From Sulfurospirillum sp. UBA2217 (GTDB lineage: Bacteria > Campylobacterota > Campylobacteria > Campylobacterales > Sulfurospirillaceae), in NCBI GenBank assembly GCA_002328495.1, contig DCUJ01000002.1:175842-239841 (forward strand): a DNA stretch of 64,000 bases, given 5' to 3'. Made by a program: the position numbers and the translations under genes. The notes beneath the pieces are model-generated. The model saw only the letters and a list, made by a program, of their open reading frames with translations, was not told the DNA's origin and did not search any database. Below, piece by piece: positions 27,859-35,977 of this stretch. Each line of letters opens with the position of its first letter. The stretch's first letter is position 1.

Positions 27859-28623
27859 ATGAAAAATGACCTTGAAATTAAAAATGTATCGTTTTATTAC
27901 GACAACACGCTGGTGTTAGACGATATCTCTCTCAGTTATAACCGATTTGATTTTCTCTCCATTATTGGTCCCAATGGTGGAGGAAAAAGCACCCTCCTTA
28001 AACTCATGATTGGTCTTTTGCAACCTACGCAGGGTAGTGTTTTACTCTTTGGTGACCTCCCTTTACATGTAAGTCATCGCATCGCCTACGTTCCCCAAGA
28101 CACCTTGGCCAATAAAGACTTCCCCATTAAAGTTTTGGACGTCGTTTTGATGGGACGCTTGTGCAAATCCAAAGCTTTTTCCACATACTCCCAAGAGGAT
28201 AAACGCATCGCACGCTCAATGCTTAAAAAAGTAGGCATGGAGGCATATGAACATCAAAAAATTCATACCCTCTCAGGAGGGCAGAGACAAAGGGTTTTTG
28301 TGGCACGTGCCCTTGCGAGTGAAGCGGAAATTTTATTTTTAGATGAACCAACGGCCAGCATCGATACAGCCGGTCAAATCGAGATTTTTAAACTGCTTAA
28401 AACACTCAACCATGAGGTGGGCATTGTTATCATCAGCCATGATATCAACGTAGCTCTTAATTACGCTACCAAAGTCGTACATGTAAACCGAACACTCTAT
28501 TTCCACGACGTTCCCAACCATGAACCTATGAAATTTTTTGACAACACAAAAGAGCACTTTTGCCCTATTGAGCTTATTAGTGCAACGCGCTGTAACCATA
28601 TTCATCCCAAAGAGGTGCTGTAA
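27859..28623 (+). CDS. ABC transporter ATPase, ZnuC/MntB-like metal uptake family
   Basis: This 254-residue ABC ATPase has Walker A GPNGGGKSTLLKLMIGLL at about residue 36, Q-loop YVPQD, signature LSGGQRQRVFVARALASE, Walker B ILFLDEPTASID and switch His in ISHDI. Overall it matches the zinc/manganese/iron chelate family (ZnuC, TroB). The C-terminal ~40 residues are rich in His and Cys (NHEPMKFF, EHFCPIE, CNHIHPKE), possibly metal-binding. Its stop overlaps the permease start by one base. No binding protein gene is adjacent, so the metal is unknown. Confidence 0.92.
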   Translation: MKNDLEIKNVSFYYDNTLVLDDISLSYNRFDFLSIIGPNGGGKSTLLKLMIGLLQPTQGSVLLFGDLPLHVSHRIAYVPQDTLANKDFPIKVLDVVLMGRLCKSKAFSTYSQEDKRIARSMLKKVGMEAYEHQKIHTLSGGQRQRVFVARALASEAEILFLDEPTASIDTAGQIEIFKLLKTLNHEVGIVIISHDINVALNYATKVVHVNRTLYFHDVPNHEPMKFFDNTKEHFCPIELISATRCNHIHPKEVL

Positions 28624-29423
28624 TGGATATCTTACAGTTTGAATTTATGCAAAATGCCCTCATTGCCTCGTTGATTGTGAGTCTTATTTGTGGGATTATT
28701 GGTACCCTAATTGTTATAAATCGTATGGTATTTATCGCAGGAGGCATTGCGCACGGCTCTTATGGTGGCATTGGATTAGCCCTTTATTTTGGGATTGCTC
28801 CCATGCTTGGGGCTTCATTGTTTGCACTTTTTTTAGGCTTGATTATTGCTACGATTACCCATAAAAACAGTACGCGCCTAGACTCTCTCATTGGTGTTTT
28901 ATGGGCGTTTGGTATGGCACTGGGTATCATCATGAGTGATTTAACGCCTGGATACAATGTGGATTTGATGAGTTACCTTTTTGGAGCAATTTTATCGGTT
29001 TCACACGAAGATATGTTTGGGATGAGTGCTGTTTTAGTTCTGGTGCTTCTCTTTAGTGTGGTCTTCTATAAGCAACTTTTGGCGATGAGCTTTGATGCAC
29101 AATTTGCAAAATTACGCGGGGTCAATGTCACGCTTCTTTACTTCGCACTCGTAGCCCTTGTGGCTTTAGGTGTTGTCATCATCATTCGTGCGGTGGGACT
29201 CATTTTGGTTATTGCCTTGCTTACCATCCCTCCTTATATCGCAGAAAAACTGACTCATTCGATGGCCGCAATGATGGCACTTGCGTCATTATTATCGGCA
29301 TTGTTTTGTAGTGTTGGGCTTTGGATATCGTATGCCTTTGATGTGAGCAGTGGAGCAAGCATTATCTTAGTGGCAACAAGCACTTTTTTTATTCAGTTTT
29401 GTAGCACAAAGCTTTTTAAGTAG
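28623..29423 (+). CDS. ABC transporter permease, ZnuB/MntB-like (ABC-3 family)
   Basis: This 266-residue membrane protein has about eight to nine helices and matches the ABC-3 permease family that moves Zn, Mn or Fe. Recognisable segments are GGIAHGSYGGIGLALYFG near residue 40 and VGLILVIALLTIPPYIAEKL near 192. It is coupled to the ATPase gene by a one-base overlap. The two-gene unit ends here, convergent with the DMT transporter. A periplasmic metal-binding protein must be encoded elsewhere if the system is active. Confidence 0.92.
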   Translation: MDILQFEFMQNALIASLIVSLICGIIGTLIVINRMVFIAGGIAHGSYGGIGLALYFGIAPMLGASLFALFLGLIIATITHKNSTRLDSLIGVLWAFGMALGIIMSDLTPGYNVDLMSYLFGAILSVSHEDMFGMSAVLVLVLLFSVVFYKQLLAMSFDAQFAKLRGVNVTLLYFALVALVALGVVIIIRAVGLILVIALLTIPPYIAEKLTHSMAAMMALASLLSALFCSVGLWISYAFDVSSGASIILVATSTFFIQFCSTKLFK

Positions 29424-29429
29424 CTGATT

Positions 29430-30332
29430 CTAGTAGGAATGCTTCGCTTTAAAAATCCACAGAGCAATATAAGAGCCAACTTCTGCCACCAACATACCGC
29501 CTAAAATCAATGCCGCCCCTGCTAATTGGGTCATACTTAGCACTTCGCCTGCAAAAAAATAGCCAAACACCCCCGCACTCACAGGCTCAATAGTAAAAAT
29601 AATGGCTGTTTTTGCTGCCGTTGTAAAACGTTGCATCGCTGTTTGTACCCAAAATGCGAAGATAGTTGCAAAAATCACGGTAATGATAATGGCATTGATC
29701 AAAAGTTCATCGATTTTTACTGGAACGATGCTTCCCTCCATCACCCATCCTCCAATACTTGAACACACCGACACTGTAAAGAACTGGATAGCCACGAGTA
29801 AATAAATATTATGCTTTTTCGAAAGATGATCCGTAAAGACAATGTGCAATGCAAACATAATGGCACACACAAAAGCATAAAATTCACCCAACGAAAACCC
29901 TATCTCACTATTAAGTGTAAGATAATAAAGTCCCACAGATGCCGTTATTGCTCCCAAAATAGAATAAAGTGACGCTTTATGTTTAAAAATAAGATACGAA
30001 GCGAAAGGAACAACAATCACATTTAAACCCGTAATAAACCCCACCGTTGAGGAGTAGGTATATTTAAGTCCAAATGTCTGAAAAGCGTACCCCAAAAACA
30101 TAAATACGCCCAATACACTTCCCGCCAATAGAACTGCTTTATTAAAATATCTCCATTGTTGATACGCAATAAGACTCATCAAAAGAGCGGCAATAAAAAA
30201 ACGCCAAAATAAAAACGTATAAACTGGGGTTTGCTCTACTGCATCTTGGACGATAAAAAATGTACTACCCCATGCAATAGCAACCAAAAGTAGTAAAAAA
30301 TCGGCACCTATCTCTTTCATTTTGTGATGCAT
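29430..30332 (-). CDS. EamA/DMT-family transporter
   Basis: This 300-residue inner membrane protein has ten predicted helices arranged as two EamA repeats. The first repeat has VAIAWGSTFFIVQDAV and FWRFFIAALLM; the second ends with IFTIEPVSAGVFGYFFAGEV, then ALILGGMLVAE. Members export amino acids, nucleosides or other metabolites; the substrate cannot be predicted. It is convergent with the metal permease gene (6-nt gap). Confidence 0.92.
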   Translation of the reverse strand: MHHKMKEIGADFLLLLVAIAWGSTFFIVQDAVEQTPVYTFLFWRFFIAALLMSLIAYQQWRYFNKAVLLAGSVLGVFMFLGYAFQTFGLKYTYSSTVGFITGLNVIVVPFASYLIFKHKASLYSILGAITASVGLYYLTLNSEIGFSLGEFYAFVCAIMFALHIVFTDHLSKKHNIYLLVAIQFFTVSVCSSIGGWVMEGSIVPVKIDELLINAIIITVIFATIFAFWVQTAMQRFTTAAKTAIIFTIEPVSAGVFGYFFAGEVLSMTQLAGAALILGGMLVAEVGSYIALWIFKAKHSY

Positions 30333-30463
30333 TGTCTCTCATTCCTCATCATTTTAACTTTGAAAATGGCATTTTAGCACAATGCTCCCCTTTTAAAAAA
30401 GTTATTTTTTTATAAAAAAACGAAAAAAGTACAAAAAAATCTATTTATCTTAAAATAAAATGG

Positions 30464-30469
30464 TATAAT
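30464..30469 (+). promoter_or_regulatory. -10 box for the cytochrome genes
   Basis: TATAAT lies in a very AT-rich 196-nt gap, 59 nt before the cytochrome start. Upstream A/T runs with rough helical periodicity are typical of the housekeeping promoters of Campylobacterota. Confidence 0.6.
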
Positions 30470-30528
30470 TTTTACTCAGTAAATATTTTTATACTTATTT
30501 AATTTTAATTACATTTACAAAAGGTTCG

Positions 30529-30846
30529 ATGATGAAAAAGATATATGCGGTGCTTCTTTCCCTTTTGCTAGGCTCCCTACTCAATGCTGCTGAAGAACCA
30601 AGCAAAGGATTCCTTCTTTTTAAACAGTGTGCTGGATGTCATGGAGCTGATGGAAAAAATAAAGCTTTTGGGAAAAGTGGTGTGATTGCAGGGCAAAGTG
30701 TGGAAGAATTAATGGAAAGTTTGACTTTTTTCAAAGAGAGTGATTTTACAACACATAGTTCCACAACCGTCATGGTAAAACAAGTTAAAAACTTATCCAA
30801 TCAAGATCTTCTCGAAGTATCTCACTTTATCTCGAAACTGAAATAA
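30529..30846 (+). CDS. Periplasmic monohaem cytochrome c (c553 type)
   Basis: This 105-residue exported class I cytochrome has a signal peptide ending near LLNAAEE and a single haem motif CAGCH at about residues 36-40, followed by GADGKNKAFGKSGVIAGQS. The likely axial Met is in TTVMVKQVKNLS. It would shuttle electrons between membrane complexes and terminal reductases. Two ATG codons stand in tandem; AAAAGG lies 4-5 nt upstream. A second gene, a related but haem-less protein, follows 25 nt later. It resembles the cytochrome at 57404 (shared IIAG or VIAG and QVKNL motifs). Confidence 0.92.
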   Translation: MMKKIYAVLLSLLLGSLLNAAEEPSKGFLLFKQCAGCHGADGKNKAFGKSGVIAGQSVEELMESLTFFKESDFTTHSSTTVMVKQVKNLSNQDLLEVSHFISKLK

Positions 30847-30871
30847 CCAAACTATCAAAGGAGTTTTTACT

Positions 30872-31195
30872 GTGAAAAAAATTGCTTTAAGCATAGCTAC
30901 TGTACTTGCAAGCCTTACCTTACTCTCTTCGCCTTTGTATGCAAGTTCAGCTAAAGGGAAAATTTTTTATGCAAAAATACTCAAAAGCCCTTGTGGTTTT
31001 ACGGGCGAATTGATGGGTAAAAAACACACCGTTTCTGAGTGGCGTGATTTTTATAATACAAATAAAATGAACGATGTCATTAAAGGGTATTGCCCTAAGG
31101 CACCTCTTATAACTGAAGAAAAAGACCTTACTAATTTATACCATTTTTTAAGCTCTTTCGCGAGTGATAGCGGAAACGTTCCATCTTGTAACTAA
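30872..31195 (+). CDS. Exported cytochrome c-like protein lacking a haem-binding motif
   Basis: This 107-residue protein has a signal peptide ending around PLYASSAKG. The layout recalls a small cytochrome c (GKIFYAKILKSPCGFTG, then KKHTVSEWRDFYN, then LTNLYHFLSSF), but there is no CXXCH: only a lone Cys in SPCGF, with others in KGYCPKAP and at the C-terminus (PSCN). I recall similar Campylobacterota proteins being labelled cytochrome c, though the motif is missing. It cannot bind haem covalently in the usual way; structural or thiol roles are possible. GTG start with AAAGGAG upstream; it is co-transcribed with the cytochrome before it. Confidence 0.75.
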   Translation: MKKIALSIATVLASLTLLSSPLYASSAKGKIFYAKILKSPCGFTGELMGKKHTVSEWRDFYNTNKMNDVIKGYCPKAPLITEEKDLTNLYHFLSSFASDSGNVPSCN

Positions 31196-31197
31196 AT

Positions 31198-31219
31198 GCT
31201 CAGGGGACTTCCCTTGAGC
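31198..31219 (+). terminator. Hairpin after the cytochrome pair
   Basis: GCTCAGGGG, loop ACTT, CCCTTGAGC forms a 9-bp stem with one G-T pair. The following sequence is T-rich but interrupted (CACTGCTTTATCTTACTTTT), so termination may be partial. Confidence 0.6.
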
Positions 31220-31355
31220 TCACTGCTTTATCTTACTTTTATATTCAACTGCTACAATAATGTTTTTGACCAAAGCCTAATTTTATAGTCATCTTCTATG
31301 GCATAAATCTTTCTAGGATTGGATATGATGTCGTTTTGGAAGAGGAGAGACACGC

Positions 31356-32096
31356 ATGAGCCAAGCTATCGTTCGCATGGAGAACGTTGAAAAATATTAC
31401 GGTGATTTCCATGTATTGAAAAATATTAATTTTTCAGTGAACGAAGGTGAAATTGTCGTCATCTGCGGACCTAGTGGTAGTGGTAAATCAACGTTGATTC
31501 GATGCATCAATAAACTTGAAGAAATAGACAGTGGTGAAATTGTCGTCGATGGGTTTGATTTGTATGCAAAAAAAATCAACATCAACCAAGTCCGTGCCGA
31601 AACAGGTATGCTATTTCAACACTTTAATCTTTTTCCCCACCTTACCATCTTAGAAAATATCACCATTGCACAGCGTAAAGTAAAAGGTATTTCTAAACAC
31701 GATGCTAATGAAATTGCCTTGAAACTTTTAGAACGTGTAGGACTGGTACATAAAGCAGAAGGTTATCCCAATGAGCTTAGCGGTGGACAAAAACAGCGCG
31801 TGGCGATTGCACGAACACTTGCGATGAAACCAAAAATTATTTTATTTGATGAACCTACCTCCGCACTTGACCCTGAGATGATTGGCGGTGTTTTGGATGT
31901 TATGCGTGAACTTGCCCATGAAAATTTTACCATAGTGTGTGTCACGCACGAGATGGGCTTTGCTAAAGAAGTCAGTAACCGTGTTGTCTTTATGGATGAA
32001 GGGGTGATTATCGAAGAGGCATCACCTGAGGAATTTTTTGCCCATCCAAAGACGGAGCGAGCACAAAAGTTTTTACAAGAAGTATTAACACACTAA
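31356..32096 (+). CDS. Polar amino acid ABC transporter ATPase (GlnQ-like)
   Basis: This 246-residue ABC ATPase is of the PAAT family (glutamine, glutamate, arginine, cystine). It has Walker A CGPSGSGKSTLIRCIN at about residue 36, Q-loop MLFQHFNLFPHLT, signature LSGGQKQRVAIARTLAM, Walker B IILFDEPTSALDPEM and switch VTHEMGFA. It opens a three-gene operon with its binding protein and permease. The ATG lies 5 nt after GGAGAGA. The 160-nt gap upstream has a TACAAT box near 31251 and another AT-rich box nearer the gene. Confidence 0.96.
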   Translation: MSQAIVRMENVEKYYGDFHVLKNINFSVNEGEIVVICGPSGSGKSTLIRCINKLEEIDSGEIVVDGFDLYAKKININQVRAETGMLFQHFNLFPHLTILENITIAQRKVKGISKHDANEIALKLLERVGLVHKAEGYPNELSGGQKQRVAIARTLAMKPKIILFDEPTSALDPEMIGGVLDVMRELAHENFTIVCVTHEMGFAKEVSNRVVFMDEGVIIEEASPEEFFAHPKTERAQKFLQEVLTH

Positions 32097-32129
32097 TTAA
32101 ATACAAAAACCAAATCTTAAGGAGTCTGA

Positions 32130-32930
32130 ATGAAGAAGTTTCTAGCTGCATTACTCGTAATGTTAGGCATTAACGCTATGGCTGATGATATCAACCTATG
32201 GCAAAAATCAACGCTGAATAGCATTGTTCAAAAAGGTGTTTTAACTGTTGGCATGGAGCCTGGCTATATGCCGTTTGAGATGAAAGACAAACAAGGCAAT
32301 ATCATTGGTTTTGACGTTGATATGGCAAACGAAATGGCAAAAGCAATGGGTGTCAAACTTCAACTCGTTCCTACGGCTTGGGATGGCATTATCGCAGGTT
32401 TAATTACAGGTAAATATGACATCATTATGTCTGGTATGACCATCACACAAGAGAGAAATCTTAAAATCAACTTTGCTGACCCTTACATCAGTGTAGGACA
32501 AACCATTTTGGCTAACAAAAAATATGCTGGTAAAAAATGGAGCGATTTAGATAAAGCAGAATACACCATCGTTACAAAACTGGGTGTTACTGGTGAAATC
32601 GCAACACGTAAAATGTTTAAGAAAGCAAAAATCAGAACGTTTGAAACCGAAGCAGATGCGGCTCAAGAAGTTCTCAATGGCAACGCAGATGGTTTCGTGT
32701 ATGACCAACCTTATAACGCAATTTTCTTTGCAGAAAAAGGGGCAGGTAAATTGGTACATATGACTGAAGAACTTACGTATGAACCATTAGGCTGGGCAAT
32801 TCGAAAAGGTGATCCTGATTTTCTTAACTGGTTGGACAATTTCTTGAATCAAGCTAAAAATGATGGTACTTACAAGAAAATCTATGACAGATGGTTCAAT
32901 GATGCTTCTTGGCAAAAAAAGGTAATGTAA
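32130..32930 (+). CDS. Polar amino acid-binding protein (SBP family 3)
   Basis: This 266-residue periplasmic receptor has a signal peptide cleaved near NAMADD. Family 3 features are VLTVGMEPGYMPFEMKDKQG, IIGFDVDMANEMAKAMGVKL, TAWDGIIAGLITGKYDIIMS and the C-terminal YEPLGWAIRKGDPDFLNWLD. It delivers a polar amino acid to the permease; the exact ligand is not readable. TTAAGGAGTCTGA precedes the ATG. Confidence 0.96.
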   Translation: MKKFLAALLVMLGINAMADDINLWQKSTLNSIVQKGVLTVGMEPGYMPFEMKDKQGNIIGFDVDMANEMAKAMGVKLQLVPTAWDGIIAGLITGKYDIIMSGMTITQERNLKINFADPYISVGQTILANKKYAGKKWSDLDKAEYTIVTKLGVTGEIATRKMFKKAKIRTFETEADAAQEVLNGNADGFVYDQPYNAIFFAEKGAGKLVHMTEELTYEPLGWAIRKGDPDFLNWLDNFLNQAKNDGTYKKIYDRWFNDASWQKKVM

Positions 32931-32933
32931 CTC

Positions 32934-33899
32934 GTGGCAAAAGAGAAACTTCCCCTTTTGCACAATAAAGCATTCGGTCACTTTGTGGCCGTTGCTTTTT
33001 ATGTTGTGCTAGGCTATATGCTTTTTTCTGCAGCTTCCAATATGAACTATATTTGGAAATGGACCAGTGTTCCTAAATACTTTGCCTATGAAAAAATTGA
33101 AACTCTTGAAGCACCCTTTGATGGAACCATACACATTGTAGATTCAAAATTGATGCTTCAAGGAAAAGACGATAGCAAAGAAATTGCCATAGACAAAGCA
33201 TTTACACTCAGTGTTAAAAACGGTGATAGTGTCTACGAAAATGACACCATTGCGCAAAAAAGCTCTATGCAAGCAGGTCCACTTCTTGAAGGTCTTATGG
33301 TTACCCTTCAGATATCAGGACTTTCTGCTATTTTAGCATTTAGCATCGGTTTCCTCTTAGCGATGATGCGAATTTCTAATTATCAATTTTTAAAAGATAT
33401 CGCAACGGTTTACATTGCTATTATTAGAGGCACTCCTCTTTTGGTCCAAATTTTCATCTTTTACTTTATTATTGCAACTATTTTTGAATTGGAACGTTTT
33501 TTAGCAGGTGCTATTTCGTTAGGTCTCTTTTTTGGAGCCTACATTGCAGAAGTGCTTCGTGGTGCCATTCAATCTATCGATAAAGGGCAATACGAAGCTG
33601 CAAAATCTTTGGGTATGAATTATATTCAAACGATGGTCTATATCGTAATGCCTCAAGCATTAAAACGAGCACTTCCAACCTTGGTGGGAGAAATGATAGC
33701 CCTTGTAAAAGATTCCTCACTGGTCTCGGTTATTTCCATCACAGACCTTACTAAAGTCGGACGAGAAATCGTTGCTAACACGTTCTCACCTTTTGAGACA
33801 TGGTTAATTATTGCAGCAATGTATTTTGGTATTACATTCTTACTTTCAGCTCTTGGACACAACATTGAAATGAAAATGAAAAAACAAGGCGGGATGTAA
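32934..33899 (+). CDS. Polar amino acid ABC permease with an extra N-terminal extracytoplasmic segment
   Basis: This 321-residue permease is longer than the ~220-250 residues usual for the family. Residues ~16-36 form a first membrane helix. About 75 residues then have the beta-rich pattern of a small barrel (ETLEAPFDGTIHIVD, VKNGDSVYENDTIAQ). The regular PAAT permease domain begins near residue 115 (EGLMVTLQISGLSAILAFSI) and contains YIAIIRGTPLLVQIFIFYF and the EAA loop EAAKSLGMNYIQTMVYIVMP. GTG start, 3 nt after the binding protein gene. A strong terminator overlaps its stop codon. Confidence 0.94.
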   Translation: MAKEKLPLLHNKAFGHFVAVAFYVVLGYMLFSAASNMNYIWKWTSVPKYFAYEKIETLEAPFDGTIHIVDSKLMLQGKDDSKEIAIDKAFTLSVKNGDSVYENDTIAQKSSMQAGPLLEGLMVTLQISGLSAILAFSIGFLLAMMRISNYQFLKDIATVYIAIIRGTPLLVQIFIFYFIIATIFELERFLAGAISLGLFFGAYIAEVLRGAIQSIDKGQYEAAKSLGMNYIQTMVYIVMPQALKRALPTLVGEMIALVKDSSLVSVISITDLTKVGREIVANTFSPFETWLIIAAMYFGITFLLSALGHNIEMKMKKQGGM

Positions 33900-33915
33900 A
33901 ACATCCCGCTTTTTT
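33889..33915 (+). terminator. Strong intrinsic terminator of the amino acid ABC operon
   Basis: GCGGGATGT, loop AAA, ACATCCCGC is a perfect 9-bp GC-rich stem followed directly by six T. It includes the permease stop codon and abuts the convergent PilZ gene. Confidence 0.93.
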
Positions 33916-35054
33916 CAAACAACATACTCTTTAAGTTCGTCTTCTAAATTCTGAATAATCTCTTTTTCACGCTGTTTAATATACATTACAATTTTATCGT
34001 GCATCTCTTTTTCAGGGAAAATACGCATACAATAACGATACGTTCCCTTATTCTCAATAATATTAATCACCTCTGCTTCAACTTCAATTCGTTCTAAACT
34101 GTGTATCTTTAATGTGCTCAAATCGAAGCCAACCATCACTTTAGCCCCTAAAGAAATGCCATTATTCTCCGTACTTAGCACCCCAAGACCGTTGATAGAA
34201 AGGTCATATAGCCTTCCACTCGTTTCACGTTCTCCTTCATGGTGCAAATAAACTTTTGCTACAATATCAGGATGAACGCGTACAAATTCACGCTTAAGTG
34301 CTGGCATATTTAAAAGGTAAATGAAATTGTGCAACACCACAGTGTTGGTTAGAAAATTACTGTAAAGAATGTCGGCTTTGAGGTGCCTTTCAAAATAATC
34401 GTTTTTAATGACAAATGCTTGTCCATCGAGTTTCATCGCAATCTCTTGCAAGCGATCCGTTTGAAACGAGATATGTTCCCCCTCGATAGTAACAATTTTT
34501 GCATCACAGGTAATGGGAACACCTTGATAAAGATTTAAAAATTGTACGGTTTTTCCTTCATCCTTAATGGCTTGAAATATCTGAATAATCGAGTTGGAAG
34601 CAGTCAATGAGGTATCAGGATCCAAATCAAACCTAGCAATGGATTCAAGACATTTTGAAGTGACTTTGCACTCTAGCACATTCATAAAACGACTCACACA
34701 CCCAATCAAAAGCTGAATATTAGAATCAAGGTGTTGTTCTTGGCAAAAAACTATATATTTTTCTAACATATAAAACAGGCTTCTACTAATAAGAAAACCT
34801 ATCATCACACCGTCTTGCTTCATTTTAAGCAAAACATCTTCTCGTAAATCGCTAATGGTAAAGTCACACTTACGAAAATTTTTATAAATAGACATGGCCA
34901 TCTGTTGTGCATCATTTTGCACAATCGTTTTATCATAATGCACACACAATGCACTAAAGTACTCTACATAATCCGACTCAAATGTATCCAAAAAAAAGGT
35001 ACTCTGTGTTAAAAAGTGCTGTTTGTCGTGCACGGAAATGCTCATTCGGTGCAT
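33915..35054 (-). CDS. PilZ-domain protein, probable cyclic di-GMP effector
   Basis: The first ~260 of 379 residues are a helical domain I cannot name. The C-terminal PilZ domain has both ligand motifs: RxxxR in ALKREFVRVHPD and D/NxSxxG in LYDLSINGLGVLS. These residues grip cyclic di-GMP in studied PilZ proteins, so binding is likely. No output domain is obvious; the N-terminal region may be a partner-interaction module. It ends convergent with the ABC operon terminator. The start could be the first ATG (35054) or a second one 9 nt later. It lies 29 nt downstream of a histidine kinase gene end. Confidence 0.82.
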   Translation of the reverse strand: MHRMSISVHDKQHFLTQSTFFLDTFESDYVEYFSALCVHYDKTIVQNDAQQMAMSIYKNFRKCDFTISDLREDVLLKMKQDGVMIGFLISRSLFYMLEKYIVFCQEQHLDSNIQLLIGCVSRFMNVLECKVTSKCLESIARFDLDPDTSLTASNSIIQIFQAIKDEGKTVQFLNLYQGVPITCDAKIVTIEGEHISFQTDRLQEIAMKLDGQAFVIKNDYFERHLKADILYSNFLTNTVVLHNFIYLLNMPALKREFVRVHPDIVAKVYLHHEGERETSGRLYDLSINGLGVLSTENNGISLGAKVMVGFDLSTLKIHSLERIEVEAEVINIIENKGTYRYCMRIFPEKEMHDKIVMYIKQREKEIIQNLEDELKEYVV

Positions 35055-35083
35055 AATGATGCCCCTATTTAAATTTGAGACGA

Positions 35084-35977
35084 TTATATCATTTTTTTGG
35101 AGACAAGGCTTGAAAGATTGAGCCTAATTTTTGTACCTTTCCCTTTTTTAGAATGAATGGATAAAAGGATTTTATGTTCATCACAATAAGCTTTAACCAA
35201 ATTAAGCCCTATCCCAAATCCTTCATGTGTCTGGTTGGCTTGATAGTAGCGATCAAAAACCAAAAAAAGCTCTGCTTCATTCATTCCGATGCCTTTATCG
35301 CGTATGATAAGCGTATTTCCTTCTTGTACAATATCGATAGGATGATGGTTTTGATTGTATTTGATTGCATTGGCAAGAAGATTGGTAATGACTTTACTCA
35401 GTCCATGCCGATCAGCAAATAGCATTAAAGAAGAGAGATGGGTATTAAAAACAATACCATGATGAATATCGTGTAATTTTTCAAGAATACCAAGAATCAA
35501 AGGGACCGCATCAAAAAGCTCTTTTGTTTCACTACGAATTTCTCGCTTAATGAAATAATCAACTTCCGTATACAAGAGGTGTAAATCATCACTAGCCTGA
35601 ACAATACGTTCTAAACGTTCACATTTTTTGGAGTCTTTCTCGGCGGCTAAAAGCATTGCTAGATTGGCTTTTATAACGCTAAGAGGAATATTCAGTTCAT
35701 GTAAAGTCTCTTGGATGAGAAAATGGAGTGAACGTTTTGTTTTAAACAGTGCGCCAAAAAGATATGAACTGATCACAAAAGCACCTATCATCACAGCAAA
35801 AAGCCATAAAATGCTTATAAAGAGTCTCTGTTCAAGCGGTGTATAGTGCCAAATAGCTATTGAAATAACAATAATGATGCCAAAAAAAAGACTCATTAAG
35901 AGCAATAAAACAATAAAAAGACGCTTCTCTTGTTTACTCAAAACGATACCCAATGCCTCGGATATTTGAAATGGCAT
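35084..35977 (-). CDS. Membrane sensor histidine kinase
   Basis: From the ATG at 35977 this is a 297-residue kinase with two close membrane helices (RLFIVLLLLMSLFFGIIIVI and a second at about residues 50-70) and almost no periplasmic loop. The phosphoacceptor His is in LIQETLHELNIPLSVIKANL; the N box is NLLANAIKYN, then IRDKGIGMN and GFGIGLNLVKAY. The start is uncertain: TTG at 35986, ATG at 35977 (44-nt overlap with the regulator gene) and TTG at 35941 (8-nt overlap) are all in frame. Having hardly any external sensor domain, it may sense the membrane or an internal cue. Confidence 0.88.
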   Translation of the reverse strand: MPFQISEALGIVLSKQEKRLFIVLLLLMSLFFGIIIVISIAIWHYTPLEQRLFISILWLFAVMIGAFVISSYLFGALFKTKRSLHFLIQETLHELNIPLSVIKANLAMLLAAEKDSKKCERLERIVQASDDLHLLYTEVDYFIKREIRSETKELFDAVPLILGILEKLHDIHHGIVFNTHLSSLMLFADRHGLSKVITNLLANAIKYNQNHHPIDIVQEGNTLIIRDKGIGMNEAELFLVFDRYYQANQTHEGFGIGLNLVKAYCDEHKILLSIHSKKGKGTKIRLNLSSLVSKKMI

